Source: Trachythela sp. YZ-2020
Taxonomy: Eukaryota > Cnidaria > Anthozoa > Malacalcyonacea > Clavulariidae
Direction of reading: 5' to 3'
NCBI GenBank assembly: GCA_016169945.1
Contig: JADLSH010000318.1
Location: forward strand, 1,398,501-1,462,500
Length of the DNA stretch: 64,000 nucleotides
Shown: positions 54,301 through 64,000 of the stretch, piece by piece
Position numbering within the stretch: the stretch's first letter is position 1
How the letters are laid out: each line of letters starts with the position of its first letter
Position numbers and translations under genes: made by a program
The notes under the pieces: model-generated
Databases searched by the model: none
Told to the model about the DNA's origin: nothing
Seen by the model: the letters and a program-made list of their open reading frames with translations, nothing else

Positions 54301-56654
54301 ATTAATATTGATGCAGTTGTGAGAGGAAACTACAGTCTTTCTGCTAAAGGTGATGTGAGAATTTAACTATCATATAATAGGGTAGAAGGTTTAGGTGGTG
54401 GATATTTCGAGTGAAATAATATATACAATATTTTAGACCTGAACGGGAACGGCTGCGAAAAATGCAACTCTTCAGGCTCTTTTCCACTCGTCGCAAAACC
54501 CAACTCGCAAGCTCGCTGCGAGTACTTTCATCCAATCACAATGCTCGACAGTTTATTTTAATTACATGCAAGAACTCGCAGCGAGTTTGCGAATTGGTTT
54601 TGCGATGAGTGGAAAATAGCCTGAAGGCGTCGTTCAAACGTCGCGCTACTGCCGTGCCGAACGCATTACAAACAATAGATGAGGCATTTCAGCTGATTAT
54701 GTATTGTTTTAATGCGTTCGGCACATGAGAAGCGCGACGTTTGGAACAGGCTTAAGTCCTCCGACAGGAAATATACCTCGTATAATACAATATATTCAAT
54801 AGATAGAAAAAGCAGGAGTGCTTAATCATCCATATTTGTAGCCGAGAGCTGAATTGCGAAGGCTTACTAAGGCGCCTCTGCCTGCCAGCATACGACCCAT
54901 GTCTGATCATGGAGCACAGTGGAAGGATTAGTTTTTGGTGTGGGAGGAAAACCGGAGAAAAACCCTGGAAGCACAGGAGAGAACCAACCAAACTCTACTT
55001 ACATTAGTTTATCAAGTACAGGAAGTTACCCAACCTAAGTAAATACCCGACCCTCGACCTGCTGCATAGCAGGTTTAACTCAGAGATAAGGGGCAGCGCG
55101 CTAACCGCATCTGTCACCCATGTTCATCATAGTGAAAAATTTAATGAATCTAAAATTGTAATTTAAAGGAAGTCCATTGTTAAAACAATTCATGTTTGAT
55201 GAGACACAACATGTGGAGGACCCGAGAGATGAGTCGAAGGAAGATAAATTGACGTTATTCCAAAGATGGAAGAAAGAAATGAGATATCCCAAGTTTGGTT
55301 CACTTGGATCTGGATCTGATTTCGTTCCTTTTTATCAGTTTCTTGGTAAGTCGTATTTCTAGCCACAGAGAAGAGTAGATATGATCGTTAAGATGGTTTT
55401 AGTAAACGTTGGAGGACAGCAGATGGTCATTACAAGAACAAGCAAATTAGACAACATCTCTCATTTCTATACATTGGCCACCAAATACAAGACTACTACA
55501 AGACTTTTGGAACAAAATACAAGACTTTTGGAACAAAAACAAAAATTCGCGCAAGGGAAGAGGAAAGGGAAAAAATTCATGCAAGATCAAATTTGCAAAA
55601 AAAAATATTCCCGCAGTGCGAAGTATACCGAAAGCTCAGACTGTCTAGATTGGATATATAAAACAAACCGTCACTGAAAATGTAGGAAATCAAGCCACAG
55701 AGGCTCAAGAATACCCCAGGTCCCCCCCCCCCCCCGCAGCCTCAAACAACTCCCCTTCACCGCCTCCTTGTTAGGTCCCTTTTCATTAATGGCCCCCACA
55801 CGGACGAATTCTTTAAAAAGGCCCTGTTATTCCATGCATGCATGCATTATTTATTCACGTTCCAAATGACACCTTTGCAATTAGAGCTTAATGGGGAAAA
55901 AATCGTGCCCCCCCCCCCGCCCCTCCCTTTTCTAATGGTCCGCCCCTAACGGCAGGTTGACCACTATCTGCTATTGAAACTTTTCCTCTAATAGCAATAT
56001 TTATCCCTAGGTGTTCCTAGTGTGGCCTTCCATTACTCATTCAATGACCTAAATGTCACCTCATACCCCGTATACCACTCAATACATGATACATTTCACT
56101 GGGTAGCAACGTTTGTCGATCCCAGTTTCCATATCCACATGTCCGTGTGTAAGCTGACAGCGAGACTGCTACTGCGCATGTCTGATTCAGACATCTTTCC
56201 TATCGACGTCACAAGCTATAGCGATGCGCTGATGGTTTCCATGGCAACACTACGTAAGCAACAGGATTCACGGTTGAAAAATGCTAGTATCTCAATTGAC
56301 CATATCGACAAAGCAATTGAAGAGCTCAACAAAACTACACACGAGTTTGAAAAACGTAAAAAATCCTTGAAATCCACAGATTTCTCGAAATTACGTGTCC
56401 TCAACAACCAAATGGTGAATTTAGAGAAAATTTTCATCAACCCCTACGGCCTGCCCGGTCGTCCTGCCATCAGGAATATCGTGTTCGCACCTTCTGTGGT
56501 CAATAGTTATGGAAGCTCGAGTTTTCCTGGAATTTCTGATCAACTTTCTCAGAAACGAGTGGATTGGTCAGAAGTGAAGAAGCAGATTAATATCTTATAT
56601 AAGAGTATCAAGGAAGCTAATGAGTTCTTGCAACCAGTTTGGAAAGAGGAATAA
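48340..56654 (+). CDS. NAALAD2: Glutamate carboxypeptidase II / NAALADase (PSMA family, M28 peptidase), complete
   Basis: Type II membrane zinc peptidase that releases C-terminal glutamate from N-acetylaspartylglutamate or folyl-polyglutamate outside the cell. Exons: 48340-48545, 51322-51538, 51764-51967, 52461-52746, 53515-53793, 54179-54349, 55169-55345, 56011-56654. Phases agree and give 727 residues (human about 750). A short N-tail is followed by one membrane segment (about 6-27), a PA domain (about 110-300), the peptidase and a C-terminal helical dimerisation domain. Zinc ligands and catalytic Glu align with human: His366, Asp376 ([13 protein letters not shown]), Glu413-Glu414 (GAEEQG), Asp442 (YINID), His536 (YHSIHD). 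An active enzyme is therefore likely. FOLH1, NAALAD2 and NAALADL1 cannot be separated by eye in an early animal. A second similar gene start lies 7.2 kb downstream. Confidence 0.94.
48772..49823. mobile_element. TIR element split by a hAT insertion
   Basis: The left end GGTCCTACTAAACGCCGTCC, GTCCGCGAGCTTGTTTTCAA is mirrored on the right by TTGAAAATAAGCTCGCGGAC, CGTGTTTAGTA, which is interrupted by the hAT at 49130-49812 and resumes with GGACC. It lies in intron 1 of the carboxypeptidase gene. Confidence 0.8.
49130..49812. mobile_element. Non-autonomous hAT element (683 bp)
   Basis: It starts CAGGGGCGCACATT and ends AATGCGCGCCCCTG. The flanks TTAGTACG (49122-49129) and TTAGTAGG (49813-49820) match at seven of eight. 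It is inserted in the right arm of the outer element. It has no transposase frame. Confidence 0.9.
50025..50345. repeat. Family D palindromic repeat, with insert
   Basis: GAATGAGACTTTTATGAGAG ... AGTTGATGAGAGTTGGCGGT. It includes a short inverted AGTCGACTTGTAGCAAG pair at about 50090-50170. The right boundary piece CTCGTTTGACCGGGGC is found displaced at about 51055. Confidence 0.65.
50735..51065 (+). repeat. Three tandem tRNA-like units (about 130 bp each)
   Basis: Each unit has an A-box-like TAGTCTAGCGGTAAAGACTA and, in the first two, a B-box-like GTGGTTCGAATCC or GTGGCTCGAATCC, with starts at about 50755, 50900 and 51022. The third unit is truncated by a family D end. The cloverleaf is imperfect, so these are likely tRNA-derived SINE units rather than tRNA genes. 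They lie in intron 1 of the carboxypeptidase gene. Confidence 0.6.
51985..52105. repeat. (TAACTC/TAACCT)n hexamer-like repeat
   Basis: Irregular alternation of CTCTAA and CCTTAA hexamers, right after exon 3 of the carboxypeptidase gene. The same hexamers continue on the far side of the MITE at 52106-52297. Confidence 0.88.
52106..52297. mobile_element. Harbinger-type MITE inserted in the hexamer repeat
   Basis: It starts AGCCTGGTTTCCATTTGGTC and ends GACTAAATGGAAACTAGGCT, with about 36-bp inverted ends and TAA on both sides. A diverged relative is at 25530-25755. Confidence 0.85.
52840..53105. repeat. Family C tandem repeat (about 95-bp units)
   Basis: Three units reading AGTTCAGACACAAACCACAG, TTGTAGAATACTACCTACAC and TGGACCCCCACATTTGAGAT. 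Other copies are at about 13625, 30830, 39165, 48130, 51580, 57060 and 57330. It lies in the intron after the PA-domain exon. Confidence 0.8.
54365..54775 (-). mobile_element. SINE family B2 split by two palindromic insertions
   Basis: 54365-54470 is the SINE tail and core (GATATTTCGAGTGAAATAAT, GACCTGAACGGGAACGGCTG), and 54750-54775 resumes TAAGTCCTCCGACAGGAA. Between them lie two palindromes: 54472-54622 (TTCAGGCTCTTTTCCACTCG ends) and 54625-54748 (GTCGCGCTACTGCCGTGCCG ends). Comparison with 22190-22395 shows the exact break. Confidence 0.8.
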
Positions 56655-57119
56655 AGATTAAAGCTTTTTGTGTGACTTTACTTTAGAAACTGTTCTACTT
56701 AGAGAATAGGGTGCATTGCAGATAGAGGAATGATGTAATAAACATGGTTAGAAACACCTAGAGATTTGACTGCACTATAATATATAATGGCATGCACTAG
56801 AATGCACCGAATCTTAGCTAGAGGACTGGACATTATAACTGAATTATTTTGGGTGATTTTACTTTAGAGATAAGCAACTTAATTTATCTAGTGATTTAAT
56901 TTAATAACTACCTTTTGTAATAATCTTTGTCAATTCAGGTGGTAAATAGTCTAAATAAATATTGTCGTTACAGTTGTGAGGTAGAATTTGAGCTACATTC
57001 GACACTATATATATTCCGCCCTAACACTGAGTATTATATCTGTAACAGTAAGCTCGGGTCTTTAGGATCAAACTACCTGAAAAATTCAACAAGAACTTCG
57101 ACGTTTCGAGCGGAGGCCT

Positions 57120-57290
57120 TCGTCTGGAAGTTAGTAGCCACTAACTTTGGCCACTAACTTTGGCCACTAACTTTTTGGCCACTAACTTTGGCCACTAACT
57201 TTGGCCACTAACTTTGGCCACTAACTTTGGCCACTAACTTTGGCCACTAACTTTGGCCACTAACTTTGGCTACTAACTTCCAGACGAAGA
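57120..57290. repeat. 13-14-bp tandem repeat (GGCCACTAACTTT)
   Basis: About twelve units. It is flanked by inverted pieces of the family C / GTTTCGAGCGGAGGCCTTCG type, so the whole 57085-57320 block is roughly symmetrical. Confidence 0.93.
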
Positions 57291-57402
57291 GCCTTCGTTC
57301 GAAACGTCGAAGTTCTTGTTGAATTTTTCAGGTAATTTGATCCTAAAGACTCGAAGCTTATTGTAGAGATCGCTACCTACACTGGCACCACACGTTCAAG
57401 AT

Positions 57403-57490
57403 ATTAGGGAAATTTAGCAAACACAACGCGACGTCAAACCATTTTCACGTCCTCTTTGACGTCGCGTTGTGTTTGCTAAATTTCCCTATT
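57403..57490. repeat. Inverted repeat with 36-bp arms
   Basis: Arms AGGGAAATTTAGCAAACACA, ACGCGACGTCAAA and its near-exact inversion, with a loop of about 16 bp. Palindromic MITE candidate. Confidence 0.85.
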
Positions 57491-57764
57491 ATATCTTTAA
57501 ACCAATAATGTAAGCTATACCTACAGACACTTTTGTCAAATCTTTGATAATGCTAACAGGATAAGTGGCAAAAATCTTGTGGCCTTGGCATTTAAACTTG
57601 TGGCCTTGGCCAATTATACCGGTATTCTAAGAAACGTCCGGTTTCCATTGAAGAATTATGAAAAGAATGTTTTTCCAATAGCCATGATTTCCGCTGGTGG
57701 ACAAACCATGCAGGAAACAATAAATCACACTTGGAGACAATGTGCCTTTGGAAAAATTTGTTGG

Positions 57765-57945
57765 GAAGTATTTTTGCTTTCTCGGAAGTATTTTGCTCTC
57801 TAGGAAGTATTTTGCTCTCTAGGAAATATTTTGCTTGCTGGGAAGTATTTTTGCTTTCTAGAAAGTATTTTTCTCTCCAGCAAATATTTTTGCTTTCTAG
57901 GAAGTATTTTGCTTTCTAAGAAGTATTTTGCTTTCCGCGACAATG
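57765..57945. repeat. Tandem repeat, unit about 19-20 bp (GGAAGTATTTTGCTCTCTA)
   Basis: About nine units with small length changes. The open frame through it is an artefact of the period. Confidence 0.9.
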
Positions 57946-58430
57946 TTTCCAAGAGTGGGAAAACATTTGAGAAAACATTGAAATTTTCGTACGTTTGCGC
58001 AACAGTGGTTCCTACTATGCCATTCTATATTGCATTTATATGACCCCTTTCAAAATCAGACAACGCTAAAAATGCTAATCTGATGAAGCTTAGAAAAATG
58101 AAAATTTGTGAAGAACATTCGAGATGACATCCCTATTGCAAGGTAGTGAAAGATGTTATAGATATCCTACAGGAGGGTGAATGTGTTTGATAATCGCGGG
58201 TCAACAGAATTAAAGTATATGATGTATATCCCCTTGATCTCGAACGTTCTTTAATTCCATTCAACCGAACAACTCGTTGTTGTTCGTTGTTGTGCGCGAG
58301 CTTAGTTAATTGCTCAACAATGCTGATCAACCAAATCACGGATAAAGATTACACAAAATCAACGTCCCTCTCACGTAACTCTCATTCTTTCCTCCACTGG
58401 TCTAGCTTCCAAAATGTTCATTATATATTT

Positions 58431-58537
58431 AACAATTAGATTATGACTTCAAGATTTCTATGAGGTGATAATTGATGAGGGCGAAGTCCGAATGAACTAT
58501 CATCTCGTAGAAATCGAGAGCGAATAATCTAATTGTT
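58431..58537. mobile_element. Palindromic MITE, copy 2 (pair with 8846-8957)
   Basis: Same AACAATTAGATTA ends, TCTATGAGGTGATA inner arms and GATGAGGGCGAAG centre as copy 1, with a few changes. Confidence 0.82.
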
Positions 58538-58827
58538 TTAGCAGAAAACAGTATTTCAAAACGTTTTTCATAATTTATTGAAATAAATTCGTTAAAAATC
58601 GCGCCGAGGAGATGGCTGTTTCGCTACTCGCTATCTATCGACAAATTAGATAGCGAGTAGCGTAGCCAATCAAATTACAGCATTTGCAATAGTATACTAG
58701 TATGATTCCACTAAATATATATATATCTCTCGCATCTATAAATATATATAAGTCACTCGCATCTAGACTGCGTTACAAGCTGCACTGACGAGCCGTTGAA
58801 CGGCGAAACATGCATGTCTGCAGATTT

Positions 58828-58931
<104 letters not shown>

Positions 58932-58953
58932 TAATATTTAGTGTTTGTTTCAC

Positions 58954-59133
58954 ATAACATACGTACCTCAAATAACATGGATATAATTTCCTTCCCCTCG
59001 CCAGCTATCTTAAATGAATAAGACTCCAGCCCGTGGGACACTGGATGGCGGCTTATTCATTTATCTTATTCATTTAAGATAGCTGGCGAGGGGAAGGAAA
59101 TTATATCCATGTTATTTGAGGTACGTATGTTAT
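58954..59133. mobile_element. 180-bp palindrome with 70-bp arms
   Basis: Left ATAACATACGTACCTCAAAT ... GGATATAATTTCCTTCCCCT ... TTAAATGAATAAG and its exact inversion on the right, with a loop of about 42 bp. No mismatch was seen in the arms. Confidence 0.9.
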
Positions 59134-59322
59134 GAAAACAAACTAAATAAACCACTATATATTAGCACACTTCGGTTAGTGCACTCTTTTAGTCTACTAC
59201 AAAATACTAGGGAAAACGGTATTCATTCCATTAGATCGTCCTCATTCCACCTAACCCCAAGGATTATTTGGTGGGCTTCTATAGATCCTAGTAAAGTGAA
59301 ACAAACACTTACAAAAATATCA

Positions 59323-59353
<31 letters not shown>

Positions 59354-60944
59354 CTTTAAAGATTACTATGCGTAGTGGCTGGCGCGTGTTGAGGTCCCAC
59401 CCTTTATGATATAGTCTAACGTTTGCATGAGCTAATCTTAATAACCTAGCGTGAATGTGCTTGTAATCGCAGGTCAATGAGATAATTGGGATTACAGTAT
59501 TTACCTAGTGCTAGAAATTTCATTAATCCGATTCAGCCAAATAGCTGATGATCCTGCACAACTATTGACATAAAAACCATTTATTTCCCATTAGCCTCTG
59601 GGCATGTTCTGCCCTTTCCTGCATGAGCTATAGGCCGCAGTGGCCTCCCACTACTTTAATAGTCAGATGCTTTAAAGTGCTACTAATCCCCAAAATTGTT
59701 TTTTTATGTGTAATATTTGTATCATTCTGAGAAGAAATGTGATATATCTTTATAATAAAAATCCTCATCTTGATCAACTTTTTCACTGTCAAAGTTTCCA
59801 GATATTTCAATTTGAAAAGTCCCAACCTTCAAAAACCTATAGTCACTGGTCTATATCCCAAACACTCGCCCTCTATACTTTAGAGATTGCTATGGCAATA
59901 AATGGCATGTTGAGTCAGTCGCCGTGGCTGCAGAAGTTAGGGAGCAATGGAGCGACGCTATAAGGGGCTAACTCCAAATTCAAAATGTGCGCTTCAAAAC
60001 TTAGTTAAATTAACAATTGTGGAGTTTCATGCCAACTTCAAAAATCATAGCCTAGCTCTATTCGAAGATTGGCTACATCCACAAAGATAGAATCTGCCCG
60101 CACGGAGTTCACACTCATTAGCATCTAACTAGCCCTATACCTGAGCTATTTAGCCTATCAACCTCAAATCGTCAGGGCCGGGGATGAAACGTAAGCCTAT
60201 ACCAAGAGGATGAAATATGCTCATATGTAAAAGTTTACGACATGCAACATCTTAAACCGAAACAATCAACAATGAATCTAAGCCTGACATGTACAAATAT
60301 GCCAATGATTTATTGAAGCTCTGACATACACACCACTTCTGACATTCATGTTTGCCAGAACCTACGCAAACATTTAGAGAGCAAAATTCTTAAAATTTCT
60401 TTCTCGTGTTATATCGCTGAATGGCTAATTTCAGTGATGACATTTAACAAATAATTGATTTCATATTGTTGTAGGACACCTTAGGGCATTCAAAACTGCT
60501 ACTATAAACTTACAAAATTAAGTCAACTTTCGCGTTGGATTTCTCTTTAAATACTGATTCATTTGAGAAGTTGTATCACTAGAATTCTGTATTCTGATGG
60601 TGGTTTCCAAGAATGTCAATGTATTATGTATATTAAAAACACTCGACTGACGCCTCGTTTTTCAACACAACTTTCGGTGTTTCAAGTCAATATATCAAAA
60701 TCATTCTAGATATATTACTTCAAAAATTGAATTACTAGAGCTACTTCATAATTAAAGTTATCTGTCTTGATGAAGGTGGCTTGAAACTATTGAAATTGGC
60801 GGCTGCCAAAACTGTCACGCGATCACCGGGTAGCTTGTCATGCGCACTATACACATGTTTCTAGTACTGGTCAGCTATTGTTCTGGTTATAAACAGAACT
60901 GACGCACTAAGTACGAGCATGTTAACTCTATGAATGTCTAAACT

Positions 60945-61860
60945 GAATCAACTTTATTTATACTGGATAAATCTATCAACAACCTCGTTCCCAAGCCTAG
61001 AACGAGGTTGATCTATCAGTTCTAAACTGTTCTCCCTAGTAGTAGAGGTCCAGTAAGAGCCATCTCTTATTGATCCAGTGTTACTGCATGAGGAAACCTA
61101 AACTAAACTAACTTTATTTATACTGGATAGCTCTATCAGTTCTAAATTATTCTCCCTAGAGGTCCAGTAAGAGCCATCACTGAATGCTCCAGTGTTACGA
61201 CAGGAGGAAACATAAACTAAAATAACTTTATTTATACTGGATAGCTCTATCAGTTCTAAACTGTTCTTCCTAGAGGTCCAGTAAGAGCCATCTCTTATTG
61301 ATCCAGTGTTACTACAGGAGGAAACCTAAACTAAACTAACTTTATTTATACTGGATAGCTCTATCAGTTCAAAACTGTTCTCTCTAGAGGTCCAGCAAGG
61401 GTCATCTGTTATTGATCCAGTGTTACTACAGGAGGAAACCTAAACTAAACTAACTTTATTTATACTGACTGGATAGCTATATCAGTTCTGAGCTTTTCTC
61501 CCTAGAGGTCCAGTAAGGGTCATCTGTTATTGATCCAGTGTTACTACAGGAGGAAACCTAAACTAAACTAACCTTATTTATACTGGATAGCTCTATCAAT
61601 TCTAAACTGTTGTCTCTAGAGGTCCAGTTGAAGGAACATCCCTTATTGATCCAGTGTTACTACAGGAGGAAACCTAAACTAACTTTATTTATACTGGATA
61701 GATCTATCAGGTCTAAACTGTTCTCTCTAGAGATCCAGTAAGAGGAGGAAACCAAAGTATCCTGGCCGGAGAATGACAATCATACAACTGCATATTACAG
61801 GAATTAAAGGTCGGGGATGTGAAAAACACATGCACTAATCATTGTGCCACAACACGTAAC
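60945..61860. repeat. Tandem satellite of SINE family A tail units, ending in a SINE body and head
   Basis: Seven or so units of about 117 bp (ATACTGGATAGCTCTATCAG; CTCCCTAGAGGTCCAGTAAG; GTTACTACAGGAGGAAACCT) run to 61745. Next is a short body and a worn tRNA-like head to about 61858, so the array is attached to the tail of one SINE copy, as at 16425. Confidence 0.9.
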
Positions 61861-61865
61861 CTATC

Positions 61866-62225
61866 GTATCGTATAGTATAGTATAGTATAGTATAGTATA
61901 GTATAGTATAGTATAGTATAGTATAGTATAGTATAGTATAGTATAGTATAGTATAGTATAGTATAGTATAGTATAGTATAGTATAGTATAGTATAGTATA
62001 GTATAGTATAGTATAGTATAGTATAGTATAGTATAGTATAGTATAGTATAGTATAGTATAGTTTAGTATATAATAGTATAGTATAGTAGTAGTATAGTAT
62101 AGTATAGTATAGTATAGTATAGTATAGTATAGTATAGTATAGTATAGTATAGTATAGTATAGTATAGTATAGTATAGTATAGTATAGTATAGTATAGTAT
62201 AGTATAGTATAGTATAGTATAGTAT
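61866..62225. repeat. (TATAG)n pentanucleotide microsatellite
   Basis: About 72 units, nearly pure, with one patch of change near 62060-62090. It begins immediately after the SINE head. The long antisense ORFs (repeated YTIL) are artefacts. Confidence 0.97.
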
Positions 62226-62372
62226 GATTGCTCAATTTCCCGAGCCATAGGCTCATGTTACAAATGCTCGACTATTTACTCTAAGTTAAAATATACAGAT
62301 ATTAAGACAAGATATTAAAGAGAGTTATTTACAATTGATACTAAAACCTATTACTAGTATTAGAATTAAAAA

Positions 62373-62640
62373 TTAAGTACATCTCGCACATCTACAGCCA
62401 AGATTAAGTTTGTCAGTACAATCAATCTTAGACATTAAAGTTCGAAACTCAGATAATAAATCGGAGTTTTTAATGACATTTGGCAGCTCATTCCAAATAT
62501 GCGAAATGATATATGAATATGAATTGTGTAAATATAAAGTATTATAACGAGCCTGCTCAACATTAAGTCCATTATTTCTAAGGTTATATCGCGAAGTCCG
62601 CACTTTAAAAAAAAATGTTGGAAGAGATGCATGTCTTCCA
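62373..62640 (-). pseudogene. LINE ORF2 C-terminal tail remnant
   Basis: Reading minus: RYNLRNNGLNVEQARYNTLY, then LHNSYSYIISHIWNELPNVI, SDLLSEFRTLMSKI and a terminal CRCARCT before the stop. This is the usual C-terminus of invertebrate non-LTR retrotransposons (N..R...SYSY...WN.LP..I). Only the last 90 or so codons remain. Confidence 0.78.
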
Positions 62641-63857
62641 ATTTTGTTGGAAGACATGCATGTCATCATGTAGTACTATTATGTACAAGAGTAATGACCT
62701 TTACTGCACCTCTAGGGACCCTAAAGTATTGAACTTTTTAATCATGTTTGTGTATTATATTTGGGCCTCGAGTTTGGAATCCTTGAATATAACTTACGGT
62801 TCACCTTGGATGTTCCTTAATCATGTATTTTCTTATACATCAATGAAAAAGTATTGCATTGTTCTGTATTTTATTGTTAGGTCATGCGTTGAAATCTAGG
62901 ACCCAGAAAAACGCGCACTGAACTTTCGGCGGTAGGGATCAAAGATGCATTACGGAGACTATGAGTCTCCGCGAAATATACTATGACGTCACTACTCTTT
63001 AGAATATTTTTTGAAGTACGATCCGATGAATGAATAAAAAATTGGCATTGTGTGAAGATGATTATGGAATTGTATAGTTAATCTAAATAATTGTTCAAAG
63101 TTACTTTTTAGATATGCAATCACAATGTATACTGAATTCATTTCCAGCCGACAATTTCAAAAAGTATAAAATAGAACAAATTCCGAAGAATTGCATCTTG
63201 AAAATGCAAGATATGCACTAAAATTGATCAAGACAACATTTTATATGGCGATATTTCTACTTTACTTCAAAGCCTTCATCAAACCAACTGACTATAAAGG
63301 ATCTTATGATCCTTTACAAATGTAGATCCACTATAAATGTATAAATTGATAGATCCACTATAAATGTAGTGCAAATAAAGGAATCGCAAAGTGTGTGAAA
63401 TTGAGCACTTGCATGTCAGTGTCGTTACTCCTACGCATCGATGAATATGGCAAAGAAAACTAGATGAACAGGATAATGAAGTATGAAGGCGGTGATGTTT
63501 GGCCAATTAACAAAGTATTTAACAAAATACAAGAGGAAAGGAACCGCGTTCTTGACAAATATTTGATGTTGACATGTTTTATATCCTGCTGAGCTCAGTA
63601 ACGATGAGTGATAGTCAAGCAATCACATAAATAAGAGCATGCTAATGCACTCAGATCAGAATTAAGCTGTGGCTCTGTCAAATGGTTGCAATCCAGTATA
63701 TACAAGAGGAGAATAATACAAATTATAGTACAGCGAAAGACGGTGCTAAGTCCAGCTCAAAGTTGGCTGGCAGTTGACTTCAAGTGATTCAAACTCATAT
63801 ACAAGCGCAGAGTTCAGCTGCAGTTCGCTCAGCGGTGTTGATCTGAAGGATCCAATC

Positions 63858-64000
63858 ATGGCCGTCTTTGCGATAGAAAAACCAAAGAAAACTTACAAAC
63901 TTAGTTTTGTCCTGATATTACTGATAGTGACGATTGTGATCAGTTTCTCTATCGGATTATTGGCTGGCTATCTTGCAACCAAAGAAGAAGACAAGAGTGG
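63858..64000 (+). CDS. Start of a probable second NAALADase-like gene (partial at right edge)
   Basis: The ATG opens a frame of 47 codons to the edge: a short basic cytosolic tail (MAVFAIEKPKKTYK), one hydrophobic segment (about 15-40) and then a charged stretch (TKEEDKSG). The architecture and exon position match exon 1 of the gene at 48340 (tail, single membrane span, [12 protein letters not shown] linker), so a tandem paralogue is likely. Nothing catalytic is in view, and any type II membrane protein would look alike. Confidence 0.6.
   Translation, partial: MAVFAIEKPKKTYKLSFVLILLIVTIVISFSIGLLAGYLATKEEDKS

Noticed and set aside
61861..62256. 131-codon repeated Tyr-Thr-Ile-Leu ORF
   Set aside because: A pentanucleotide array with no stop in its 15-base period; no other support for coding.

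Overview
The window is nuclear DNA from an animal with spliced genes: short exons, introns of roughly 0.1 to 4.5 kb, GT/AG junctions, and metazoan-only families (Roquin, DHX9, gamma-synergin, glutamate carboxypeptidase II). Intron-rich genes closest in layout to vertebrate orthologues, together with very many small DNA transposons, tRNA-headed SINEs, LINE and Penelope-like remnants, suggest an early-branching animal. A cnidarian, possibly an anthozoan, is my best guess, but no marker in the window proves it.

Layout. Four genes lie on the minus strand: the 5' part of a Roquin (RC3H) gene (137-1822, running off the left edge); a complete 29-exon DHX9 / RNA helicase A gene (6258-21418, 1250 residues, all splice phases agree); a gamma-synergin (SYNRG) gene (24309 to about 38089); and a four-exon AAAP amino-acid transporter (41749-45760, 439 residues). 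On the plus strand are a complete eight-exon glutamate carboxypeptidase II / NAALADase gene (48340-56654, 727 residues, all metal and catalytic residues present) and the first exon of what looks like a tandem paralogue (63858-64000, cut by the right edge). The transporter and the peptidase genes are divergent, with starts 2.6 kb apart. The genes have no obvious common pathway; the neighbourhood looks like ordinary eukaryotic gene order.

The most unusual object sits inside one 4.5-kb SYNRG intron (31427-35971). It is a roughly 2.9-kb block of six mutually overlapping minus-strand ORFs with a visibly different base composition. One ORF has a superfamily-3 helicase-like Walker A and a downstream ITTN/KH block like those of small-DNA-virus replication helicases. 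Beside it, at 31512-32106, is a region with 21 copies of GTTCC/GGAAC in both orientations, which looks like an iteron-type origin or control region. I interpret this as an integrated, partly decayed virus-like or plasmid-like replicon of unassigned family.

The rest is a dense record of transposition. Several non-autonomous hAT elements have 8-bp target duplications (12747, 15529, 29398, 38575, 39526, 43954, 49130). There are PIF/Harbinger-type elements with 3-bp TTA/TAA duplications (16252, 22873, 52106), a pogo-type MITE with TA flanks, several near-perfect palindromes, two tRNA-headed SINE families (one carrying a tail of about 117 bp that has become a satellite), three LINE reverse-transcriptase remnants, a Penelope-like remnant and long microsatellites. 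Splice junctions were assigned by eye from phase, GT/AG and similarity to remembered vertebrate family members; no search was run.
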